Assembly (NCBI GenBank): GCA_003118195.1
Contig: BEXV01001325.1
Span: forward strand, 6,270-70,269
DNA length: 64,000 nt
Source: Hemicentrotus pulcherrimus
Taxonomy: Eukaryota; Echinodermata; Echinoidea; Camarodonta; Strongylocentrotidae
Reading direction: 5' to 3'
Shown: positions 38,737 to 47,573 of the stretch, in pieces
Position numbering within the stretch: position 1 is the first letter of the stretch
Layout of the letters: the number at the start of each line of letters is the position of its first letter
Notes under the pieces: generated by a model
Database searches by the model: none
Told to the model about the DNA's origin: nothing
What the model saw: the letters and a program-made list of their open reading frames with translations, nothing else
Translations under genes and position numbers: made by a program

Positions 38737-39232
38737 CAAACAACCCCTCCAACACCACCACCACAAAAATCCTCCTCATCATCACCATCACCACTATCAT
38801 TAACACCATCAACACCATTACCACCACCATCATCACCACTACCATTAACACCACCATCACCACCATTACCACCACCATCACCATTACCACCACCATCACC
38901 ACCACCACCACCATCATCACCACTACCATTAACACCACGATCACCACCATTACCACCACCATCACCACCACCACCACCACCATCATCACCACTACCATTA
39001 ACACCACCATCACCACCATTACCACCACCATCACCATTACCACCACCATCACCACCACCATCACCACTACCATTAACACCACCATCACCACCATTACCAC
39101 CACTACCACCACCATCATCACCACTATCATTAACACCAGCATCACCATTACCACCACCATCACCACCACCACCACCATCATCACCACTATCATTAACACC
39201 ATCACCACCACCACCACTACCACCACCAGCTA
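38737..39232 (-). repeat. CAC/CAT trinucleotide minisatellite
   Basis: About 500 bp of ACC and ATC triplets with recurring longer blocks such as CACTACCATTAACACCACC, so there is higher-order repetition over the triplet. Two minus-strand frames run through it (Gly/Asp/Asn-rich and Met/Val-rich). Both are open because the triplets rarely form stops, not because it is coding. Confidence 0.88.
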
Positions 39233-40091
39233 CAATCACTAGGAGCACTTTGGATGGCAAAGCTAATGGTAACCTTATTTATTTGTATAATTACAGTAAC
39301 TGTTCCGTATAGGGTACGTCAGACCGATAGCGCTCTTCTTCAATTATCCTCACTATAGAGAGGACCTTTATACAAATGGACTTTCACCCATTTTTAAAAA
39401 TCTATATGATAATGCTATTCAGACAAGCATCATGCTGTCTGATCGTGGTCAATCTTGACCAGGAAATGGACACTAGTAATGGCCAGTGTTATAGATATTC
39501 AAGGATCGCTTTGGACAGGAAATGCCTTGATTTAGACGGCATATTGTGCAAAAGTTTGGATTACAACCTGGAAACAAGAACGTTTTCATGAAAGATGTCT
39601 ATTTAATTGCCACCAAAATGTTCTACGTAGTAAGGAAAGTGTAAACTTATATTTATTTAAAATGTGATTGATTCAAAACTTTCCTAATATATTTCGATTT
39701 GAAATATTTGTTTCAGCAAATGGTAACAAACTATATTTCCCTTGAATTTTTATTATAATATAAACCTATCAACCACCTAAATATAAAAAATACTAAAAAT
39801 ATGTTGTTACTTTTTCTGTTTAAGATTGTCGAACATAGAACGTCACAATATCGACAATGCTTTGTGTCTTCACTTTCATACTGATTTTACCTTGTGTAGA
39901 GCATATCTTTGGCTTTCCATCGATTGCTCTGTAAATAGAATTCATGTGAACAGTCACATCCTATTACAACAACTACCACCAGCCACTGCCATCATTAAAA
40001 CAACATAACCATCTACACTACCATAATCACATCTTTGGCAACTAGCACAATCACTGAAGCTGACAGCACAGATACCAGCATCACCATTCAT
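39233..40091. other. Intergenic, no gene seen
   Basis: No recognisable feature. Confidence 0.45.
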
Positions 40092-40310
40092 TATGAACAT
40101 GATGGACAAAGAAAGAGGACAAAATATACAGTTCCTCAGGTAGACAAAGGAACATCCCTTCACTGCTATTATGTAAAAATACGTAGAACATGTGAATATG
40201 TATGTGACACCTGTTCTACACATTTATACATAATAGCAGTGAAGGGATGTTCCTTTGTCTATCTGAGGAACTGTATATTTTGTCCTCTTTCTTTGTCCGT
40301 CATGTTCATA
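40092..40310. repeat. Long hairpin: 99-bp inverted repeat, 21-nt loop
   Basis: The arm 40092-40190 pairs with 40212-40310 at 94 of 99 positions with no gap, and two of the five differences are G-U compatible in a plus-strand RNA. The loop is 40191-40211. Core arm words include AGAGGACAAAATATACAGTT and AGGAACATCCCTTCACTGCT. A transcript would form a near-perfect 96-bp duplex. No transposase or known miRNA seed was recognised. It may be a young fold-back MITE or an hpRNA/siRNA source. Confidence 0.92.
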
Positions 40311-40533
40311 GTGATTACAACCAACACCATCAACATCTTCCTTCCTCAATTTGTCATCCTCGTCTTCATCCCTATACTGAACACCTTTCCATCTTCAGCA
40401 TCACACCCCATTTCCAAGCTCTTAGTTTATTTCACATGAATCCAATGAAAATCACTTCAATATCATTTTGTATTACCCTTGTTTTACTTTCTACATATTG
40501 CATGTTCAAAGCCAGTTGGGCAATGACCCTCTG

Positions 40534-40728
40534 TTAAAGCAGGACTTCACTACTTGTAGATTTGTGTGCCCTCTATATAGCAAACAATGCCCAAGTGATA
40601 CCCATTGGTCTCCCATGATCCTTTTATATTTAATGTTAATTGAGAGCTGATTTGATGAGATAAACATCTGTCAGTGACCTTGGAAGGTAGTCTAATCCCT
40701 CCTTTAGTCTATTACAGATGGGCTTTAA
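40534..40728 (-). mobile_element. MITE, TTTAAAGCC family, copy B
   Basis: Reverse-strand relative of 34714-34905. Ends TTAAAGC (left) and GCTTTAA (right) are inverted. It shares the two 20-bp core words with copy A. About 195 bp, no ORF. Confidence 0.75.
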
Positions 40729-41456
40729 AGCATAAGTTAATGTCCTTCTGGCTCCAAACAGATGATACGTTTATTGTAATAGGTTCACATTCCAGCTAAC
40801 CCTTATTCATTTCTAAAACTACAATTTGATAAAACATTAATGCACATCAACAATTTGTCATTTCACCTGTATGAGCATTTAATGCACAGAAATATATACA
40901 AATGTATGTATACACAGAGCAGCAATCGATTTTAGAGCTTGATACCAAATCTAACTGCATCTTGTAATATAACAAATAGAGCAATTATGACCTCACAATT
41001 GATAAGAAGACTTAATAAAATAATTATAAGAAGAATCAATGTTGATCAATCATGTTTTACATGACAGGGCCTAGAATTGATTCAAATTGATTTCAAGTAC
41101 CTATATTAATCACAAGTCACTGTATGATCCAATGATTAGAGGGTATGAGTTTAATTCTGATATATCACAACTCCTCATAGGGTGTCAGGTGCATTGGATA
41201 AACAATAGCAGATTGATATAATGTATGCAATTAGAGCACCTGTTCATTTCATAAATAAACAAAGTTAAACATTACAAAACATTCAGCAAAGTTGGGGAAT
41301 CGAAATACACTTCACAAAATGGACAATATCTATTTAACCTGTTGAATACCGGGCAAACATGGCTAAGATTTAGAATAATACTGTATGAGACCAGGAAAGT
41401 GAGACTATACTCAGTCTTGATGCTTTTCTTGTTTTATGTGGCTTCTAATCCTTTAC
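40729..41456. other. Intergenic, no gene seen
   Basis: AT-rich, nothing recognisable. Confidence 0.45.
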
Positions 41457-41645
41457 TATCTCTCTCTCTCTCTCTCTTTCTCTCTAACCAAAACCCCTCT
41501 CTATCTGCCTCTCTGTCTCTGCTTTCTTTCCTCTCTCCACTCTCCCTCTCTCTGATTCTCTCCAATCTTCCTATCTTTGTCTTTGCCTTCTCTCTCTCTC
41601 TCTCTCTCTCTCTTCCAATCCTTCCCTTACATACCCTCTCTCTCG
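41457..41645 (+). repeat. CT-rich pyrimidine tract
   Basis: Several (CT)n blocks separated by less regular pyrimidine-rich sequence. Confidence 0.85.
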
Positions 41646-42067
41646 CAGTGATCGATTGGCACCAGTACACGAGTACGGTCCAGATGCCATATAGATTTCC
41701 TGACAATTTCTCAAGGCCATAATGAATATAAAACATTTCTCTTTTCAAGTTCACAGGAAAGTTGTGGTTAAAATGGGACATCCCAGGTTCCTTAGTACTG
41801 CTAAAAAAAGAATGATTACAAAAGATTTCAAAGTGAAAACTAGGGCTGTCTTTGCACTTTGAATTTAACATATCTTAAAGGTAAACAGATGATAGTCAGA
41901 GGCAGTCCTAAAATAACTTTGTAGTTGTCCAATGTATTTAACACACTAGAACTTTTAAAGTTAGAACATATCCCCCCCACCCCAAACAAACAAAAACAAC
42001 ACAAAACTTAAAATGATATTAAAAATAAATAAATAACAGAATACAAAATGTGGGAAATAATACCGGC

Positions 42068-42440
42068 TTTAATTTTGTGACGTCACTTGCGAGCTGCTCT
42101 TCCATATGTTGTGTACTGTAATTTCCATAAATTGCCCCCTTTACATGGTTCTTGATGAAGGAATGGATCTATTTCATAGAGGCGTGTTTAAAAAAATGTG
42201 TCTGATAATATATCGAATGCACAGGTAAAATAATAATTATTTTTCTGAGAAAATGGCAATTTATGGAATTTACAGTATACAACGTATAGGAGAGCAGCTC
42301 TCATGTGACGTCACAAAATTAAAACTTTAAAAATTTATAACTTTTGTATCCTTTGTCGGATTTTCGTCAAACCTTCACTGATATGTTTCTCTCACTGTTC
42401 TGCTTCTATTAAAAACAACTTAAGTTCAGGGTGGACTTTC
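42068..42440. mobile_element. Fold-back repeat with TGACGTCA in each arm
   Basis: The arms 42068-42136 and 42255-42323 are inverted copies (62 of 69 identical) around a loop of about 118 bp. Each arm carries GTGACGTCAC. The sequence after the right arm (CCTTTGTCGGATTTTCGTCA, then ACCTTCACTGATATG) resembles the reverse strand of 60462-60566, so both seem to belong to one dispersed family. No ORF. Confidence 0.75.
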
Positions 42441-43374
42441 CCTTAAAGCTATGGCATCAACTATTATATCCACTGCAATATACATCAGATTAAAATGTAA
42501 ATGAAACAACTTTGTTAATCAATAAATGTTTGTACTTTGATAGTTGAAACCACTATCATCCTTCTTTCCTCTTCTACTGATCAGCCTTGCTCACCTGGCT
42601 CTGGGAAAGCACCGATGTAAGACCAATTTTAGAAATGTATGTACCTTGGTGCGATCCAACACTTAACCAACTGCCTTCGGGTACCGGTTGGCTCATGTAT
42701 TAAGGCTATGGGAATGAGAGAGTTCAGAAATCAACAAGTTAAGTGTGTTTGGTGGTTCCAACTATCATCTTCAACGAACAGAAACGACATCTGCATCTTG
42801 CAGGGATGCCAGTTAGAATTGATTAGAGGGCCTGAAAATTACCTAGAATGAGCTATTTTGTACACAAAAAGCCTTAACTATGGTCTGAAAACAACTCTCA
42901 AGGGCCTGAATTCAGGCTATTGCCTGAAAACTGGCATCCCCGATCTTGTTGCAGTTGCATCATTTCTTAAAATTGAGATTTTGATGATTATAGCTATCAT
43001 CTCCAACAAGCAGAAAAGACTTGCATACTGGTGCAGGCGCAATGCTGAATGATAATACAGCATCATCATCCATTGACATGTTTTTGGTGTTTCCTCTTTT
43101 GTTAACGTTTCCCTCTTTCCTGGTGATCAGATGCATGATTGTTGGTTCAATGAATAGATGTTCAATGTGGCATCGTAATGCAACCTCAAGCTTTTATAAC
43201 AAGAGGTTGTGAAGAACAGTGATGACTTCTTGTCTCTTCTCTTCTTTTTACCATCATATTCTGTCTATCCTCTTCTGTTTGATGTCTTTTCATCTCTAGA
43301 TCTCGAAAGCACAGCAATGGTTTCTCCTCTCTTTTCCTGCTCCTTACTAACAATACTCTTTTCTCCTCTTTCTA

Positions 43375-43472
43375 TCACCTTTTCTTGTTTATCGGATTCC
43401 TTGGATCACAGATACTAAGAGCATCTCTCATGTTGGCAACCTTCGCCTTCATTTGTTCTCTTTCCTCTTTTT
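43375..43472 (-). pseudogene. Decayed tandem copy of the CWC27 terminal exon
   Basis: The minus strand reads QMKAKVANMRDALSICDPRN then PINKKR and a stop (43375-43377). It aligns with KVKDANMKDADTFSIFDPRN, PMNKRR of the real terminal exon, with two residues missing. At the DNA level the words CATGTTGGCA, CCTT and GGATTCCT-GGATCA are shared, offset about 276 bp. The 5' half of the exon and its splice acceptor are absent: the upstream sequence is purine-rich and has an in-frame stop. The copy therefore lies in or beyond the 3' UTR and is not an alternative last exon. A weaker third echo may exist near 43110-43130. Confidence 0.7.
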
Positions 43473-43541
43473 GCTATTGCTTCTCTTCTGTTTACTGTCC
43501 TCTGTCCACTGGGTCTCAGTAGCAATATTACTGGTTCCTAG

Positions 43542-43547
43542 TTTAAT
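43542..43547 (-). promoter_or_regulatory. Possible ATTAAA poly(A) signal of CWC27
   Basis: ATTAAA on the minus strand about 70 nt after the CWC27 stop. It is the commonest variant of AATAAA. A single hexamer in AT-rich DNA is weak evidence. Confidence 0.25.
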
Positions 43548-43614
43548 GTTTGCATCAAAAACATGATGTGAAGCACAGTCACAGTTTATACCCTCTTTCT
43601 TCATCGTTTTACTA

Positions 43615-43768
43615 TCATCTTCTCTCTTTCTTCTTTTGTTTACCGTCCTCTCTTCTTCTCTTGTTCATTGGATTCCTGGGATCAAAGATGGAGAATGTAT
43701 CGGCATCTTTCATGTTGGCATCCTTCACCTTGCTATCATGATCCTCAAATTGAAGACTATGGACCAAC
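43615..43768 (-). CDS. CWC27: CWC27 terminal coding exon
   Basis: CWC27 is a spliceosome-associated protein of the cyclophilin (peptidyl-prolyl isomerase) family that acts in the nucleus. This exon encodes its conserved C-terminus. After completing a split Trp codon it reads LVHSLQFEDHDSKVKDANMK, DADTFSIFDPRNPMNKRRRE, DGKQKKKERR and the stop TGA (43615-43617), 50 residues. This matches the family pattern W-(M/L)-x-H-x-LQFED...DTFxIxDPRNPxNKRRRE...KKERR. The acceptor is strong: a pyrimidine-rich TTTCTTTCTTTCTTCAG runs up to position 43769. The exon starts with one base of a codon, which agrees with the two bases left by the exon at 63013-63188, giving the expected Trp. The final Lys/Arg tail is likely basic and nuclear. 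The boundaries are firm; expression was not tested. Confidence 0.93.
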
Positions 43769-43794
43769 CTGAAGAAAGAAAGAAAACAGAAGAG

Positions 43795-43845
43795 AGACAG
43801 AGAGAGAGAGAGAGAGAAGGAAAAGAAAAAAAAAAAGAAGAGAAT
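43795..43845 (+). repeat. GA/A-rich purine tract next to the CWC27 acceptor
   Basis: (GA)n plus A run. On the CWC27 strand it is a long pyrimidine tract and probably strengthens the acceptor. Confidence 0.7.
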
Positions 43846-43899
43846 ATAATGTTTATTAGGATTATAATGATAATTCTGTGGCTACATATAAATTGTGAA

Positions 43900-44065
43900 G
43901 TACCATGGCTCAATGGTTAAGTAGGGGTCTTGTGACCAGTAGGTCTGAGGTTCAAACCCAAGTTGATGACCTAGTGCCATCTGAGAAAGAATTAATCATA
44001 AATCAAATATTATTATCAAGTCCCTCCACTTGAAGGTCCTTTATAGTCTACTAGTACATGCAGGT
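43900..44065 (+). mobile_element. tRNA-derived SINE, family A, copy 1
   Basis: The head CCATGGCTCAATGGTTAAG is A-box-like and TGAGGTTCAAACCCAAG is a B box at tRNA-like spacing. The body then reads ACCTAGTGCC, AATTAATCAT and CAAGTCCCTCCACTTGAAGG. The order B box, CTAGTGC, ATTAATC, GAGTCCCT..GAGGACTT is shared with 63527-63725. Opposite strand to CWC27. Confidence 0.7.
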
Positions 44066-45395
44066 TCATCTGTTCTCATCAAGCATATACTGTACTTGTT
44101 TTCTAAGCAATCAATACATCTATCAATTTCTGTTATACAGTGGTTCTCTTGGAGATAAATGGTTTTGTGAAAGCACATGATTTATCATGGCATTCATTGC
44201 ATTCAAGGAGTGTCTTCCTACTTATTCCTACACCTGGATTGGAAGAGACACTATTAGATAAAATGCCACGGTCAAGGACAAAATGCCTGAGCCATGATTC
44301 ATACTATCAATCTGCAAATTTCTGTGATCTATGAAATGTCTGTAATGAAAGCTTGACATATCAAATACTCCACCACTTGAAACCAGTGAAAACATTCTCC
44401 ATGCCAAGAACTACTTTTGTATGCCTGCTGCTCAACCTAATAGCAAAAACATTCAATTTCTACTTCTGTTCTATATGGGGGTGTACATGTATTGTCCGGG
44501 GAGTTCTTTGAGTTCATCTCCCTGGGTCTGCAGATCAAGCTATTGATACTGTCATGTTTTTCTTTCCTTGTTTTCTTTCTACACAAAACCTAGGTGCATT
44601 CAACTCAAGTTCCATCACTGGAGCACAGTTCTAAGCTAAATAAAGGCAAAATGGTTGAGGTAAGGTTACTATGAAAAAACGCTCTCATTTCACAAGCACC
44701 ACAAGGGGAAGACTTCCTTCCACAGGATGAGTGGTGTAACTTTCACCACAAGCTGTCCCGACCCAGTTTCCTCTTCAAATTCACTGAACAAACTCAGCGT
44801 ACCAAATTAAAGGGACATTCTTCTTCCTCCTCATGACACTGGATCGGTTCATGACACTATCTCATTCACCTGTGTTGTCTCCAAACTTTTTTTCTTTTGC
44901 GACCTGTCACGGTCGAATACAAAATATTTGTGATGATGATATCATACCCATCCACCATGCCCGTGTCCCTTTGTAGAGATAAATCACAGAATATCTTATC
45001 TATAAGAGTCATAAGACGTCATTTTTCCGCCCCATAAAGTACATTTAACCCTATTCTCTACCTAACAAGTCAGCACCACATATTACATCTTCCATTTCAG
45101 TCCAAACAAGTAGAAATGGATAGCCAATGCACAATGATGTTACGCAGTTGCTTTGTTAGAGTTTGCAGATAACGATTAATCTTGGGTGTAATGGGGCAGG
45201 TGCCAAACGATTGTGGTCTCGTGATGCTGCGTTCCATGGGGGGAACATTTGCCCCCATAATGACGTCAAGCCTCTCTCGTACAGGTACAACAATTTGCTA
45301 ATCTGACTAACATCTACGTTTAATACAAATTAAAATGAGCAGATAACGCATTGTACAAGCCCATTAGTGTCTTACACAAAGAGAATGAAAGACCC
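44066..45395. other. Intronic, nothing recognised
   Basis: Part of the CWC27 intron. One TGACGTCA site at 45261-45268. No other feature seen. Confidence 0.45.
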
Positions 45396-45685
45396 GGGGG
45401 GTGTTTCACAAAGACTAAGATCAACTCAAGTTGGACTTGAACTATGGCAGGCGATTTATGCCCTTAAAAAGTCTTGAACCAGATGTGAAATTAGAGGGAA
45501 AAACAACTTAGAAATCATGATCTTTAGATGATGTTTCTTTCGATAATAAAGCATCCAAAACTGTGAATTCTGTAGATTTGTGACATCCCTTGAGAGACCA
45601 ATGGTGAGAGCAACCGGGGGCATGAATGGCCTGCCATTGTTCAAGTCCAACTTAAAGTCGATCTTAGTCTTTGTGAAACACCCCC
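45396..45685. mobile_element. MITE with long inverted ends (GGGGGTGTTTCACAAAG)
   Basis: The left arm from 45396 (GGGGGTGTTTCACAAAGACT, then AAGATCAACTCAAGTTGGAC) and the right arm ending at 45685 are inverted copies over about 45 bp, with few differences. The 290-bp element has no transposase. The minus-strand frame that crosses it is a by-product. Non-autonomous DNA transposon, superfamily not settled. Confidence 0.85.
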
Positions 45686-46400
45686 AGGGTGTACCTGTAG
45701 AAGATGTGTTATAAGATGGAGGAAAGAGTCTGAAAGTCTGAAACAATAAACAAAATGTATTGAAATCAAGAATAACTGGCACCATTCCACTCCTGAAGGG
45801 GTGATTCTTTTTAAAAAATAAGCAGAGCTGCAGTACAGTTCATCAGAAAGTACAAAGCCACTATCATCTTAACCAGGATTGTCCAGCAAAATCAAAGCTG
45901 ATGTAAATCATGTTTTTTGTTTTTGTTTAAAGGGATAAATATCAGTGATTTTAATCAAATAAAGACCAAACAAACAGATAACAAAACAACCGTCAATCCT
46001 GACCATTGTCATGCAGGGCCAAGGCATGGCAAGTTGAGCTCATACCCTATACCATCCATCCAGACAATAGTTTTTACCTGCTAACAACAATTCAAGTGGC
46101 TCTGTTGGTTCTCCCGATTCCTTTCTTTCTCACCTGAAATCAATCAGAGTTCGACCACTCTGTAATTAAGCTGTCAGACAGCAAATCAATTAGTAGACTT
46201 AAAAAGGCCCTGGTCCTGCATGGCATCAGGAAATAGCAGTTAGGAGAAGCAGACCTAACCTAGAACTTAGGCTAGTCTACCCGCCAAGGTCATGAGGTCA
46301 ATGAACTTATGACCCTAAATAGAAAACAACAACACAGAGGTGTTTTGGTTGGGTTCATTGACTGACACATCTTCGTTTGCGCTCTATGGATACAGGTTGA

Positions 46401-47182
46401 NNNNNNNNNNNNNNNNNNNNNNNNNNNNNNNNNNNNNNNNNNNNNNNNNNNNNNNNNNNNNNNNNNNNNNNNNNNNNNNNNNNNNNNNNNNNNNNNNNNN
46501 NNNNNNNNNNNNNNNNNNNNNNNNNNNNNNNNNNNNNNNNNNNNNNNNNNNNNNNNNNNNNNNNNNNNNNNNNNNNNNNNNNNNNNNNNNNNNNNNNNNN
46601 NNNNNNNNNNNNNNNNNNNNNNNNNNNNNNNNNNNNNNNNNNNNNNNNNNNNNNNNNNNNNNNNNNNNNNNNNNNNNNNNNNNNNNNNNNNNNNNNNNNN
46701 NNNNNNNNNNNNNNNNNNNNNNNNNNNNNNNNNNNNNNNNNNNNNNNNNNNNNNNNNNNNNNNNNNNNNNNNNNNNNNNNNNNNNNNNNNNNNNNNNNNN
46801 NNNNNNNNNNNNNNNNNNNNNNNNNNNNNNNNNNNNNNNNNNNNNNNNNNNNNNNNNNNNNNNNNNNNNNNNNNNNNNNNNNNNNNNNNNNNNNNNNNNN
46901 NNNNNNNNNNNNNNNNNNNNNNNNNNNNNNNNNNNNNNNNNNNNNNNNNNNNNNNNNNNNNNNNNNNNNNNNNNNNNNNNNNNNNNNNNNNNNNNNNNNN
47001 NNNNNNNNNNNNNNNNNNNNNNNNNNNNNNNNNNNNNNNNNNNNNNNNNNNNNNNNNNNNNNNNNNNNNNNNNNNNNNNNNNNNNNNNNNNNNNNNNNNN
47101 NNNNNNNNNNNNNNNNNNNNNNNNNNNNNNNNNNNNNNNNNNNNNNNNNNNNNNNNNNNNNNNNNNNNNNNNNNNNNNNNNN
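46401..47182. other. Assembly gap (782 N)
   Basis: Unknown bases inside the CWC27 intron. The right edge is C14 (47183-47196) followed by TCT and an A run. Frames through the gap are meaningless. Confidence 0.99.
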
Positions 47183-47513
47183 CCCCCCCCCCCCCCTCTA
47201 AAAAAAAAGAGAGTGTCAAGCACCCCTACGCATCATGTTTATCAAATGAGCCACATTTAATTGGAATTCTGAGAAAAGTTTGTTTTTACAAACTTCCAGC
47301 AATGTATTAAATACAAGGCTAACAAACTGTAAGACAAGTCATGCATACATGTTTACCTATCATTTGCATAGTACGTGTATGATAAATAGATAAGAATTTA
47401 GAAGTCTGGCATGAGTAATGATTTTTTTCCCACTTCAAAATTGTGTTTCATTGTTTGTCTGTGGGAACATTTTGTTGGTGTTTGGGAGTATTTTCTCATG
47501 ACACGCAAGTTGT

Positions 47514-47573
47514 AAGGAAATGCAAAACAGGGCAAGGAAATGCAAAACAGGGCAAGGAAATGCAAAACAGGGC
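47514..47573 (+). repeat. 20-bp tandem repeat, 3 exact copies
   Basis: AAGGAAATGCAAAACAGGGC three times without a difference, then a diverged start of a fourth. No spacers, so not CRISPR-like. Confidence 0.95.

Noticed and set aside
38721..39260. 179-codon Gly/Asp/Asn-rich frame, glycine-rich protein candidate
   Set aside because: The trinucleotide repeat lacks stops in two frames at once, so openness is not evidence of coding; no signal peptide or conserved flank.
40035..40439. 134-codon frame with an internal repeat
   Set aside because: It reads through both arms of the 40.1-kb hairpin; the protein repeat is a by-product of the inverted repeat.
43190..43330. Further copies of the CWC27 tail (EEDRQNMMVKRREE-like frame)
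   Set aside because: CT/GA-rich sequence gives Lys/Arg/Glu runs by chance; similarity too weak to call without a computed alignment.
45456..45785. 109-codon minus-strand frame
   Set aside because: It overlaps the MITE at 45396-45685 and resembles no known protein.
46290..47260. Three long frames of about 300 codons
   Set aside because: Almost all of their length is N.
47514..47573. CRISPR-like 20-bp repeats
   Set aside because: The copies are head to tail without spacers, in a eukaryotic intron; a simple tandem repeat.
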